64,000 nt of DNA, taken from Hyphomonas sp. (GTDB taxonomy: Bacteria; Pseudomonadota; Alphaproteobacteria; Caulobacterales; Hyphomonadaceae). The DNA is taken from assembly GCA_013791775.1 (NCBI GenBank), contig VMTE01000006.1:59799-123798 (forward strand). The letters are read 5' to 3'. Shown here piece after piece: positions 32,572 to 40,930 of the stretch. Made by a program: the position numbers and the translations under genes. The notes beneath the pieces were generated by a model. It was not told the DNA's origin, did no database searches, and saw only the letters and a list, made by a program, of their open reading frames with translations. Within the stretch, counting starts at the first letter, position 1. Every line of letters starts with the position of its first letter.

Positions 32572-33303
32572 GTGAACTGGTCCGATGACGGAATAGTGCT
32601 CGGCGGACGGCGCTTCGGGGAAGGCGGGTTGATCCTTGATGTGCTCACCGCGACGCGCGGGCGCCGGTCGGGCCTTGTCTATGGCGGCGCGTCGCGCAAA
32701 CGCCGCGGTCAGTACGATGCCGGCAACACGGTGGCGCTCGCCTGGTCGGGCCGGCTGGACGACCAGCTTGGCCGGTTCGATGTCGCCGAGGCGCGGCGCG
32801 AACGGGCGTCACGCCTGCTGGACGATGCGGCGGCCCTTTCAGGCGTTGCGGCGATCACGGCGCTGCTGCGGGCCGGTCTGAACGAGGGCGATGCGGCGGG
32901 ATCGAGCCTCTATGCGGCGACGACCCTGCTGCTGGACGAACTCGGCAACCCGCACATCTGGCCGGCGCTGTATGTGCGATGGGAGCTGGGCCTTCTGTCC
33001 GCCCTCGGATTTGGTCTCGACCTTGAAGAGTGTGCCCTGTCCGGCGCGAATGACGGGCTGACCCATGTGTCACCGAAGACGGGCCGGGCGGTGCGCGGCT
33101 CCGAGGCAGAGGCCTATATCGACCGGTTGCTGGCGCTGCCGGACTTCCTGCTGCGGAGCAACGCCGCCGTTCAGCCCGGCGACATTGCGGCCGGGCTGAG
33201 GCTGACGGGACATTTCCTCGAGAACCGCCTTTTCGCCGCCGTGCACCGGGGCGTACCACTAGAACGGGAACGGCTTGTCGTCCGCCTGCTGAGCAAAGTT
33301 TGA
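32572..33303 (+). CDS. recO: DNA repair protein RecO
   Basis: A 243-residue recombination mediator (OB-fold N-terminus, then helical zinc-type domain) that loads RecA with RecR at gaps. The N-terminus DDGIVLGGRRFGEGGLILDV and GLVYGGASRKRRGQYDAGN match RecO. SALGFGLDLEECALSGAND is the central family segment. The usual zinc CxxC is reduced to one Cys there. The start is GTG 32572, eight bases after the last hairpin arm of repeat A2 (GAGAGGGGG), which seems to provide the Shine-Dalgarno. It ends the rpoZ-recO cluster. Confidence 0.93.
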   Translation: MNWSDDGIVLGGRRFGEGGLILDVLTATRGRRSGLVYGGASRKRRGQYDAGNTVALAWSGRLDDQLGRFDVAEARRERASRLLDDAAALSGVAAITALLRAGLNEGDAAGSSLYAATTLLLDELGNPHIWPALYVRWELGLLSALGFGLDLEECALSGANDGLTHVSPKTGRAVRGSEAEAYIDRLLALPDFLLRSNAAVQPGDIAAGLRLTGHFLENRLFAAVHRGVPLERERLVVRLLSKV

Positions 33304-33324
33304 CGGCTGCAAAAATACAAAGTT

Positions 33325-33408
33325 GCTCATCCTGAGCGAAGTCGAAGGATGTACCAAGCCAAGCCCGCAATTCGCCCCGGCTCTCCTTCGACTTCGCTCA
33401 GGATGAGC
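33325..33408. repeat. 84-nt inverted repeat element, copy C1
   Basis: Perfect 25-bp arms (33325-33349 and 33384-33408; left arm starts GCTCATCCTGAGCGAAG) enclose a 34-base loop. A second copy with identical arms and the same loop length is at 43807-43890. It lies between convergent recO and a GST gene. Confidence 0.9.
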
Positions 33409-33424
33409 CGTTCTTGAGTTTCGA

Positions 33425-34036
33425 TCAGGCCTTCGCGCTCGGCCGTGCGCCGGTGGCGGCGTACCAGCGCCCGACATTCTTCAGCGCCGGATCGAGCGGC
33501 TGGCCCACCGCGCTGCCGAAGGCGAGGAAGCAGAACAGCATCACATCCGCGAGGGTGAATTTATCGCCGGCCACAAAGGGACGCGTTGCCAGCTGGCCGT
33601 CGAGGAAGGCCAGCCCGTCCTGCGCCTTGGCCTTGAGGCCGGGGGCGGCGTCCGGCAGGCAGCGCATGCGCGACTGGAACATCGGCAGGCCTTCGGAATA
33701 GCGGAAGCCATTGGCCAGCGGCTCGATGATGTTGAGGTCGCACCAGCGCGTCCAGCGGCGCGTCTGGGCGCGGTCTTCGGGTGTCTTGCCGATCAGGCTG
33801 TCGCCCGGGAACTTTTCGTCGAGGTATTCGCAGATCGCCGTAATCTCGGAGATGACGCTGCCATCATCGAGCACGAGGCAGGGCGACTGGCCGGCGGGAT
33901 TGGTCTTGAGATAGCCTGCTTCGCGGTTCTCGCCCTTGAGGATATCGACCGCTTCGAGCGGCAGGGAGATCCCGCGCTCGGCCATGAACATGCGGACAAC
34001 GTGCGGATTGGGGCCGACGGAATTATAGAGTCTCAT
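33425..34036 (-). CDS. Glutathione S-transferase family protein
   Basis: A 203-residue two-domain GST. The thioredoxin-like domain (1-80) shows MRLYNSVGPNPHVVRMFMAE, the cis-Pro region NPAGQSPCLVLDDG and the glutathione-binding ISEITAICEYLDE. The C-terminal helical domain contains FVAGDKFTLADVMLFCFL (about 153-170), the N-capping box of GSTs. The active-site residue is probably Ser6 (YNSVGP). The substrate is unknown. It converges on recO across the C1 repeat. Confidence 0.92.
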   Translation of the reverse strand: MRLYNSVGPNPHVVRMFMAERGISLPLEAVDILKGENREAGYLKTNPAGQSPCLVLDDGSVISEITAICEYLDEKFPGDSLIGKTPEDRAQTRRWTRWCDLNIIEPLANGFRYSEGLPMFQSRMRCLPDAAPGLKAKAQDGLAFLDGQLATRPFVAGDKFTLADVMLFCFLAFGSAVGQPLDPALKNVGRWYAATGARPSAKA

Positions 34037-34184
34037 GGTGCTGCTCCCGGATTTTTTGCCGGCTCAGATATGGCGGCCTGACGCGGCGTCCGGCAAGGGC
34101 GGCTTGTTCAGAAATCGTTCAGGCGAGCCCTTCGATTGTGCGCGCGGGGCGTTGAACCACATCAACACAAGAAGGCTGAACCAC

Positions 34185-34379
34185 ATGAAACATATGACCC
34201 TCGCCGCCGGCGCCGTGCTGGCCGCAATGCTCACCGGCTGCATTGCCGTCTCCGACAATTCGGGCCCGGGCTCGAAGGTTTCCGAGAATACCGAACTCGC
34301 CATCCGCGTCTGCGGCGGTGAAGGCAATGTCGCGGAAGTCACCCGCGACGGGTACAAATGCAAGGGACCCCAGAACTGA
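34185..34379 (+). CDS. Small lipoprotein (64 aa)
   Basis: A 64-residue protein with lipoprotein signal LAAMLTGC (Cys near 19) and a short mature part with two cysteines (RVCGGEGNVAEVTRDGYKCK). It may form a disulphide in the periplasm. The ATG at 34185 follows a purine-rich GAAGG. It stands alone between a divergent GST gene and the A3 repeat. No family is recognised. Confidence 0.65.
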   Translation: MKHMTLAAGAVLAAMLTGCIAVSDNSGPGSKVSENTELAIRVCGGEGNVAEVTRDGYKCKGPQN

Positions 34380-34392
34380 AGCTGACGGTTTC

Positions 34393-34551
34393 TTACCCCT
34401 CTTCCCTGGGAGAGGGCAGGGGTGAGGGGGCGCTTCGCCGGAAATGTTGTGCTTGGCTTCGGGCGTAGTGCCCCCTCATCCCCTCGCGTGGTCGAGAAAT
34501 CGTATACGATTTCCCGCGCGAGCCCTTCTCCCGGGGGGAGAAGGGGCTGTG
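34393..34551. repeat. Paired-hairpin intergenic repeat, copy A3 with inserted palindrome
   Basis: The left part is CCTCTTCCC / GGGAGAGG near 34398-34415 and the right part CCTTCTCCC / GGGAGAAGG near 34523-34543. The spacer (34427-34474) shares TGTTGTGCTTGGCTTCGGGC with A4. The right half also holds an 18-bp perfect palindrome, GAAATCGTATACGATTTC (34496-34513), flanked by CTCGCG and CGCGAG. Confidence 0.75.
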
Positions 34552-34558
34552 ACGCGCT

Positions 34559-35254
34559 TTACCTACAGGTCCGCGCCTCGCCCATGTCGAAGTGGAAATG
34601 GTCGGCGTGGGCGGCGTTGTAATCCGGCCCCAGGGTGACCGAAAAGATCCGGCAGGCGCCCGTGTGGACCCGCTTGAGGAATTCGCCTTCCGGGCCGCCC
34701 CTGTCCCAATGGGTTTCCACATTGATCAGGCGGCCGTTCTCGAGACGGAAGCCGGAAATGTCGATGGCGTTGGCGCTGGCGTGTTCGGACTTGCGGCCCG
34801 TGCCGGCGATGTTGCGGCAGGAGAAGCTGCCATAGGTCTCGATCCGGGCGATCGGCGAGCCGAAGATTTCCACAGCCGCCGGCCGCGCGACATGGCGCTC
34901 CCAGAGGTAAAGCGAGGCGGTCTGGCCGCAGGTCATGCTGAGGGTGGCGGAGTAGGGTGTCAGGGAGCGGTCGAGCGTCAGGGCGTGGTGCAGGCTGCAG
35001 GCCGCCCCGCGCGGCGACTCCTCCAGTACAGTATACAGCACGCCCGTAGCATCCAGCGCATCGAAACAGGCGGCCGGATGGCGCTCCAGCTGCGTCATCT
35101 TGAAGTGGGAGGCGAGGCCGGGCCCGTTGTTCAGGTCGAGCGGGGCAAACGGGTTGTGCTGCGGCGGCGCAAACCTGAGGAAAATGCCGATGACCAGCGC
35201 CGAAGGCAGGATCAACAGTGTGAAATAGCGCACGAGAGCCTTTTGCAGCTTCAC
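34559..35254 (-). CDS. Extensin-like family protein
   Basis: A 231-residue membrane-anchored protein: one N-terminal helix (FTLLILPSALVIGIFL) followed by a periplasmic extensin-like C-terminal domain. Seen motifs are SLHHALTLDRSLTPYSATLSM, the paired cysteines (ATLSMTCG, SFSCRNI), SEHASANAIDISGF (about 161-174) and YNAAHADHFHFDMG, the conserved His/Asp set of this family. Relatives are probable cell-wall metallopeptidase-like proteins. GTG 35254 is chosen because GGAAAGG lies upstream. It is divergent from parC. Confidence 0.8.
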   Translation of the reverse strand: MKLQKALVRYFTLLILPSALVIGIFLRFAPPQHNPFAPLDLNNGPGLASHFKMTQLERHPAACFDALDATGVLYTVLEESPRGAACSLHHALTLDRSLTPYSATLSMTCGQTASLYLWERHVARPAAVEIFGSPIARIETYGSFSCRNIAGTGRKSEHASANAIDISGFRLENGRLINVETHWDRGGPEGEFLKRVHTGACRIFSVTLGPDYNAAHADHFHFDMGEARTCR

Positions 35255-35373
35255 CCTTTTCCTTTCCTTAACCAAAGCCCGGTTTCTGTTAACCTGTGCT
35301 GGCCCCTGAGTCGGAATCGACCCTAAAGCCGGGGCACGCACAGAATGTGGCACGAACTGCAGAAGAGACCAGA

Positions 35374-37611
35374 ATGGTGAAGCGCGGACCCTCGCCGCCG
35401 CCGGAAGAGCGGATTATCAACGAGACGATGAGCGAGGCGCTGTCGAAGCGCTACCTCGCCTATGCGCTCTCCACGATCACGTCCCGGGCCTTGCCGGATG
35501 TGCGCGACGGCCTGAAGCCGGTTCAGCGGCGCATCTTGTACGGCATGCGCGTGCTGAAGCTCGACCCCGAGGGCGGCTACCGCAAGTGCGCCAAGATCGT
35601 CGGCGACGTGATGGGTAACTACCACCCGCACGGCGACAGCTCGATCTATGACACGCTGGTGCGTCTCGCGCAGGATTTCAACGTCCGCTATCCGCTGGTC
35701 GACGGCCAGGGCAACTTTGGCAACATCGACGGCGACAGCCCAGCGGCCTATCGCTACACCGAGGCGCGGATGACGCGCGCGGCCGAATTGCTGATGGAGG
35801 GGCTCGACGAAAACGCCGTCGATTTCCGCGCCAACTATGCCGAGAATGACGAAGAACCCGTGGTGCTGCCAGCCGGTTTCCCGAACCTGCTGGCGAACGG
35901 CGCCACCGGCATCGCGGTCGGCATGGCGACGTCGATCCCGCCGCACAATATTGCCGAGGTAATCGACGCGGCGCGCCTGCTGATCGAAAAGCCGAAGGCG
36001 ACGACGGCGGAGCTGATGGAATTTGTTCAGGGTCCGGACTTTCCGACCGGCGGCGTGATCGTCGAAGAACGTGCCGCGATGCTGGAGGCCTACGAGACCG
36101 GCCGGGGCAGTTTCCGGATGCGCGCGCGCTGGCATGTCGAAGATACTGGACGCGGCACCTACCAAATCATCGTCACTGAAATTCCCTATCAGGTGCAGAA
36201 GTCGCGCCTGCTGGAGAAATTGTCGGAATTGCTTGAGGCGAAGAAGGTTCCGCTGCTTGAAGACGTGCGCGACGAGAGTGCCGAGGACGTGCGCCTCGTT
36301 CTGGTACCGCGCGCCAAGACGGTCGAGCCGGACGTGTTGATGGAAAGCCTGTTCAAGACCTGCGATCTGGAAACCCGCTTCAGCCTGAACATGAACGTGC
36401 TGCACAAGGGCGCGCCGCAGGTGATGGGGCTGAAGCAGGTGCTGCAGGCCTATCTGGAACACCGGCGCGAGGTGCTGGTGCGCCGCTCGGAATTCCGCCT
36501 CGACAAGATCGAGAAGCGCCTCCACCTGCTCGACGGCTACCTGGTCGCCTTCCTCAACATTGATGAAGTGATCCGCATCATTCGTACCGAGGACGAGCCC
36601 AAGCCCGTCCTGATGAAGCGCTTCAAGCTGACCGATGTGCAGGCCGAAGCGATCCTCAACCTCCGTCTGCGTGCGTTGCGCCGGCTTGAGGAAATGGAGA
36701 TCCGGGGTGAGCACAAGAAGCTGAAGGAAGAGCGCGAAGAGATCGTCGCGCTGCTCGCCTCGCCGCGCAAGCAATGGTCGCGCGTGTCGAAGGACCTGAA
36801 ATCGGCCCGCGACGAATTTGATCCGGGTACGCCGCTCGGCAAGCGCCGGGCGACCTTCGAGGCGGCTCCGGACGTGGATCTGGCGGCGGCGCTGGAGGCC
36901 TCGCGGCCGAAGGAGCCGGTGACGGTCGTGCTGTCGCAGCAGGGCTGGATCCGCGGCATGAAAGGTCATGGCATCGACGCCGATTCCATCAAGTTCAAGG
37001 AGGGCGATGGCCCAGCCTGGATGGAAGAGGTGATGACGACCGACCGGCTGGTCATCATGTCGTCGGACGGGCGCGCTTTTATCCTGTCGGCTGAAAAGCT
37101 GCCGGGCGGGCGCGGCAACGGCGAGCCGATCCGGCTGTCGATCGAGCTTGAGGACAATGTGGCCATCGTCGCGATGTTCAGGTTCGATCCCGAACGCAAG
37201 CGCGTGATGGCGTCAAGCTCCGGGTACGGATTTGTCATTCCGGAGGCGGAGCTGGAATCGAACCGCAAGGCCGGCAAGCAGGTCGTCAACACGGGCGACG
37301 GGCATCTGCTCGTCTGCACGCCGGTGGAAGGCGACATGATCGCGGTCGTCGGCACCAACCGCAAGATGCTGATCTTCCCGCTGAAGGACCTGCCGGAAAT
37401 GTCGCGCGGTAAGGGTAACAAGCTGCAGACCTACAGCGGCAAGTCCGAACTCGCCGACCTCATCACCTTCGACAAGCGCGACGGCCTGATCGTGATGACC
37501 GGCGGACGCCACCGCGCCTTCGAGGACTGGAAAAGCTGGCGCGGCGCCCGCGCGCAGGCGGGCAAGGTCGTGCCGAAAGGCTTCCCGCGCACGGGCACGT
37601 TTACGGGGTAG
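35374..37611 (+). CDS. parC: DNA topoisomerase IV subunit A
   Basis: A 745-residue breakage-reunion subunit of topoisomerase IV, which decatenates chromosomes. The catalytic Tyr128 lies in AAYRYTEARM. The quinolone-determining region is NYHPHGDSSIYD with Ser89 and Asp93. The C-terminal part is a GyrA-type beta-pinwheel with degenerate repeats. The GyrA-box is absent, which supports ParC over GyrA. ATG 35374 begins the conserved sequence. The gene is divergent from the extensin-like gene. Confidence 0.95.
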   Translation: MVKRGPSPPPEERIINETMSEALSKRYLAYALSTITSRALPDVRDGLKPVQRRILYGMRVLKLDPEGGYRKCAKIVGDVMGNYHPHGDSSIYDTLVRLAQDFNVRYPLVDGQGNFGNIDGDSPAAYRYTEARMTRAAELLMEGLDENAVDFRANYAENDEEPVVLPAGFPNLLANGATGIAVGMATSIPPHNIAEVIDAARLLIEKPKATTAELMEFVQGPDFPTGGVIVEERAAMLEAYETGRGSFRMRARWHVEDTGRGTYQIIVTEIPYQVQKSRLLEKLSELLEAKKVPLLEDVRDESAEDVRLVLVPRAKTVEPDVLMESLFKTCDLETRFSLNMNVLHKGAPQVMGLKQVLQAYLEHRREVLVRRSEFRLDKIEKRLHLLDGYLVAFLNIDEVIRIIRTEDEPKPVLMKRFKLTDVQAEAILNLRLRALRRLEEMEIRGEHKKLKEEREEIVALLASPRKQWSRVSKDLKSARDEFDPGTPLGKRRATFEAAPDVDLAAALEASRPKEPVTVVLSQQGWIRGMKGHGIDADSIKFKEGDGPAWMEEVMTTDRLVIMSSDGRAFILSAEKLPGGRGNGEPIRLSIELEDNVAIVAMFRFDPERKRVMASSSGYGFVIPEAELESNRKAGKQVVNTGDGHLLVCTPVEGDMIAVVGTNRKMLIFPLKDLPEMSRGKGNKLQTYSGKSELADLITFDKRDGLIVMTGGRHRAFEDWKSWRGARAQAGKVVPKGFPRTGTFTG

Positions 37612-37647
37612 GCGTCTGAGTGCAGCCAGCTGCGCTTTCGGCGCAGT

Positions 37648-38181
37648 TCAAAGCTGAGCGGTTTCCGAACGCTGCTCAGCGGCCCGTTTGAAGGCTTCCC
37701 GCATGCGCGGCGCGAAGGCGAAGAGCGCAAAGGGCCAATAGAATATCAGAAACGCGTAGCCGACGGTGCCGAGGCTTGTCTTGGCGATTCTGTCCGCGAC
37801 CAGAGCAACGGTGATGAAGTACAAGCTGACAGTTCCCACCAGTACGGGTCCTAAATACTTCAGTATAGCGTCAGCCGTCGCAACGGTGGGACCTGCGATA
37901 ACGGAGAGAAAGACCGAGAGCGCCGTGCAAAGAAGTATCAGCGCGGCAGCGTGAAGGATTTCAGTCCATTTTATCCTAGGACTGAGGAGTAGATAGCAAC
38001 TTATGAGCCAGAAAACCTGAACCGCTTGGGCCAGCGATGTTGCCAGTGCGAAGGTCTGTTCCTCATGCCCGTGGAATCCACCGGAAATGAGAAACGGCGT
38101 TGCGAAGACGGTGACGCACAAGCCAAGCATTGCTGCGTGGTTTGTCAGGAGCGCAGCAAGGGAACTTGAACTTATGGCCAT
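37648..38181 (-). CDS. Multi-pass membrane protein of unknown function
   Basis: A 177-residue protein with about four hydrophobic helices (around 20-35, 50-68, 75-95 and 112-160). The C-terminus is basic and cytoplasmic (RMREAFKRAAEQRSETAQL). ATG 38181 is chosen because GGAG lies seven bases upstream; earlier in-frame TTG and ATG codons add about 18 residues. Codon use is AT-richer than the neighbours (for example many AGT, ATA and TTA). No family is recognised. It converges on parC. Confidence 0.65.
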   Translation of the reverse strand: MAISSSSLAALLTNHAAMLGLCVTVFATPFLISGGFHGHEEQTFALATSLAQAVQVFWLISCYLLLSPRIKWTEILHAAALILLCTALSVFLSVIAGPTVATADAILKYLGPVLVGTVSLYFITVALVADRIAKTSLGTVGYAFLIFYWPFALFAFAPRMREAFKRAAEQRSETAQL

Positions 38182-38600
38182 CTGCCCACTCCATGCCAGG
38201 CTCATGGTGTATGTGAGTTGCGAGCCCGCCGACAACTCTATTCGAGCGGCCGGACCTGAAAGCGGTCAGGTTTCTGCACACTTGCCCAATCCCCCCCGCA
38301 CCAGCAGTTTTTCGTCATCCCGGCTCTCCGCAGCATTGATTTTGCCGCTCACCCCGGCGCAGGCCGGGGGCCAGACGCGGAGTTGCGGGCTCTGGGTTCC
38401 GGCTTTCGCCGGAATGAGCGCCAGGTTGTGGGGGTGGATCGTTGAGACGACGGGGGAAGACAGACCTGACGACAGCCAGCGACCACCGGGAAGCGGGGCA
38501 GGGCGGGTGGTTCGTTTGGGTCAGATTTACAGACGGGGTTGGGGAATTCGTAACCGCAAATCGGTAACCTCGGGGTGAGGCAGCCACAACGGGGCGGTGA
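38182..38600. other. Repeat-rich non-coding stretch
   Basis: No gene is seen. Around 38315-38430 there are several common alphaproteobacterial-type palindromes: CCCCGGC / GCCGGGG (near 38353-38370) and TTCCGGC / GCCGGAA (near 38396-38414), with mirrored CGTCATCCCGG and CGGAATGAG tails. This looks like a mosaic of repeat fragments. Confidence 0.5.
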
Positions 38601-39113
38601 ATGGGAAGAGGTGGTTACATAAGCGCCTTCCTCGGAACCGAAGCCGGGGAAGCGCTGTTCAAGTTGCTTATCCTTGGACTGTTCCTGTGGGTGATGTTCA
38701 AGTGCGCATTGATTGCCTGGCGCGCGTTCAGCGGACATGCCGATGATGAAAACCTGCCGAACTGGGTGCGGGTGGCTGAGCAAACAGAGCATATGTCGTA
38801 CCGCTGGACGTATGAAAATTCGGCCAAGGGGAAGCGGGATGCGCGGCGGCAGCAGGCCGGCGGCGGACGGTTCGAGGAAGCGCCGGAAGTTGATGCGTAT
38901 CCGGAGGATGAGGAACTTGCCGCCCATCTTGCGGTGCTAGGCCTGAGGCCTCCCGTAACTTTCGCCGAGATCAAGGCGCATTATCGCCAGCTGGTCCTCA
39001 AGAACCATCCTGACGTCCTGAAGCGGAGCGACGGCGCTGTACCGGATGACCGCATGGCGGAAATCAATCGCGCGTATGAGTGGCTTGAAAACCGTTATGC
39101 GGCAAAGTCCTAG
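38601..39113 (+). CDS. Membrane-anchored J-domain protein
   Basis: A 170-residue protein. An N-terminal helix (LFKLLILGLFLWVMFKCAL, about 19-37) anchors it. After a charged linker comes a C-terminal J domain (about 103-166): LAVLGLRPPVTFAEIKAHYR, then the essential HPD in KNHPDV, then MAEINRAYEWLENR. It should stimulate a DnaK partner at the membrane. Relatives of this DjlA-like layout (anchor plus terminal J domain) are frequent in Alphaproteobacteria. It is not linked to dnaK here. Confidence 0.85.
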   Translation: MGRGGYISAFLGTEAGEALFKLLILGLFLWVMFKCALIAWRAFSGHADDENLPNWVRVAEQTEHMSYRWTYENSAKGKRDARRQQAGGGRFEEAPEVDAYPEDEELAAHLAVLGLRPPVTFAEIKAHYRQLVLKNHPDVLKRSDGAVPDDRMAEINRAYEWLENRYAAKS

Positions 39114-39117
39114 CCGG

Positions 39118-39801
39118 TCAGGATGTGTTGAGGTGGCGTGCGACCAGCTCGGCGTTGATCGACGAAAGCGCCGACCGGCCTGATTCCTGGAGGGGCCTGG
39201 CGCGGTAGCCCGGGATTCTGGCGAAGGCGAGCAGTGGTTTGCGGGGCGTCTGGCGGGCCTGCAGGCGCAGGAGGCGGCGGGCTTCGCGTTCGGGGCTGGC
39301 GAGGGCGGCGTCGAGGGCGGCGAAGCGGCGGCGCAGGCGGGATTCGAGGCTGGCGCGCTGGCGCGGCTGAGGGGCGGGCGGCGGGGACGCCGGCGGCGCG
39401 TCCGGCGTGAGGACGCGGATGCGGGGACGCATGTGTTCGGGGATATAGTCCGTCTGCGGACGGGGCTGCGGCTCGGTGAGGCGGAAGGTGGGTGGGCGGA
39501 CGGTTTCGCGCTTCACCGGCTCGAAGGGTGCGATGACGCGGGGCAGCGGACGCAGGGGCCGCAAGGGCGCGCGCGGCGCCGGCATGTCGGCGGCGATCAG
39601 ATGGACGGCGCGGCGCAGGGCCGCCTCGGCGGGCACGAGGTAATGACGCAGGAGATGGCGCAGGAACGGCGCCTCGAGGACTTTGCCCGGCAGCGGGGCG
39701 AGCATTTCTCGCACCTGGCCGGCGAGCCAGAGCGCCAGATGCGCGGCGCGGCCGATGAGGGCGTCGAGATGATCTGCGTCGGGGGCGGCGGGCGTTTGCA
39801 T
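39118..39801 (-). CDS. Pro/Arg-rich protein of unknown function
   Basis: A 227-residue protein. The first 75 residues are helical and hydrophobic-amphipathic (HLALWLAGQVREMLAPLPG, LRHYLVPAEAALRR). The middle (80-145) is very rich in Pro and Arg and likely disordered. The C-terminus is a basic helix (ESRLRRRFAALDAAL) ending with a conserved-looking ARPLQESGRSALSSINAEL. No domain is recognised. The codon bias is strong, supporting a real gene, and it converges on the J-domain gene with only 4 bases between. Confidence 0.6.
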   Translation of the reverse strand: MQTPAAPDADHLDALIGRAAHLALWLAGQVREMLAPLPGKVLEAPFLRHLLRHYLVPAEAALRRAVHLIAADMPAPRAPLRPLRPLPRVIAPFEPVKRETVRPPTFRLTEPQPRPQTDYIPEHMRPRIRVLTPDAPPASPPPAPQPRQRASLESRLRRRFAALDAALASPEREARRLLRLQARQTPRKPLLAFARIPGYRARPLQESGRSALSSINAELVARHLNTS

Positions 39802-39986
39802 GCGTGCAGTATACGCCCGGTCCGGATGGGGTGGCGCAAGTTTTCTGATATTTCCTTTAGGGGGTTGATTTTATTGGAGTGGCGTGGGTGGATTTTATTG
39901 CGCAAGTGTTCCGCAGGCGGATGGAAATGGACATGTGAGGTGGGCCGCAGGGCCCCTGCGGAGAGGGGCGGGGGGGGGTAGGAAAG

Positions 39987-40030
39987 GGGGCGCTGCGCTG
40001 GCGGTGTTGTGATTGGGTTCGGGCGTTGCA
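39987..40030. repeat. Fragment of the A-type repeat, copy A4
   Basis: The stretch GGGGGCGCT...TGTTGTG...TTCGGGCGT aligns with the spacer of copy A3 (34427-34470), differing at a handful of positions. The flanking hairpins are degraded (GAGAGGGG at 39961). It abuts the sirtuin stop codon. The rest of 39802-39986 shows no gene. Confidence 0.6.
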
Positions 40031-40031
40031 T

Positions 40032-40775
40032 TCACAGCCGCCCCACCACATCCGTCATCAGCGGCCCGATCTCGGTGTTCAGGACAAGGTCTGCATACGG
40101 ATCGAGGTCGGTGGGCTCTCGGTTGATGATGATCAGGGCCGAGCCGGCGCGTTTTGCAGTGACCGGTAGGCCTGCGGCGGGATAGACCACAAGGGATGAG
40201 CCGAGCACGAGGAAAAGGTCTGAAAGAACGGCCTCTTCGCTGGCCCGCTCCATTTCGGCTTCCGGCATCGGCTGGCCGAAGGAGATGGTGGCGGTCTTGA
40301 TGAGGCCCGTGCAGAAAATGCAGGTGATGTCTTCGTCCGCTTCCCAGCGGGGCCGCAGGCTTTCGATCTCGTAGCGCTTGGAGCAGGTCAGGCATTTGGC
40401 ATAGGTCGCATTGCCGTGGATCTCGATCACCTGGCGGTCGGGCACGCCGGAATCCTGGTGCAGATTGTCCACGTTCTGCGTGATGACGGCGGCGACCTTG
40501 CCAGCCCCGACCAGCTCTGCAATGGCAAAGTGGCCGGCGTTCGGCGCCGCGCCGGTCCAGCCGGCGGTCTTGTTGAACACCCGCGTCCAGGCGGTCCGGC
40601 GCACGTCGCGCGAGGCGACGAAATCCTGGAACATGATCGGCGCCATCTTGCTCCACACGCCGCCGGGTGAGCGGAAATCCGGGATGCCGCTCTCGGTCGA
40701 GATGCCCGCGCCGGTGAACACGGCGACGCGGTGGGCGCTGCGGATCATGTGGGCGAGGATGTCGGCGTCGGTCAT
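40032..40775 (-). CDS. NAD-dependent protein deacylase (sirtuin)
   Basis: A 247-residue Sir2 enzyme that removes acyl groups from lysines, consuming NAD+. The NAD site is TGAGISTESGIPDFRSPGG (about 21-39) and TQNVDNLHQDSG. The catalytic His is in EIHGNATYAKC. The zinc module has two CxxC pairs (CLTC and CIFC). It resembles CobB-type class proteins; the Tyr-x-x-Arg signature of desuccinylases is not obvious. It is monocistronic, with the A4 repeat fragment after it. Confidence 0.93.
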   Translation of the reverse strand: MTDADILAHMIRSAHRVAVFTGAGISTESGIPDFRSPGGVWSKMAPIMFQDFVASRDVRRTAWTRVFNKTAGWTGAAPNAGHFAIAELVGAGKVAAVITQNVDNLHQDSGVPDRQVIEIHGNATYAKCLTCSKRYEIESLRPRWEADEDITCIFCTGLIKTATISFGQPMPEAEMERASEEAVLSDLFLVLGSSLVVYPAAGLPVTAKRAGSALIIINREPTDLDPYADLVLNTEIGPLMTDVVGRL

Positions 40776-40930
40776 GGCGGCCAGACTAGCGCCTTCGGCC
40801 GAAAGGGCCAGAGTCCCCGCACTGGCCGCCGGCGCCCGGCGCGGACTTGCCGCAGCGTCAGGGAGTATTGCTTGCGAAACCGCGCAGCGCCGGTTAGGCC
40901 TTGGCGTAAGGCATTCCGGAGGGGCATCCC

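Noticed and set aside
39597-40031. Minus-strand frame before the Pro/Arg-rich gene
   Set aside because: It is low-complexity, covers the A4 repeat fragment and is out of frame with the better-supported gene.
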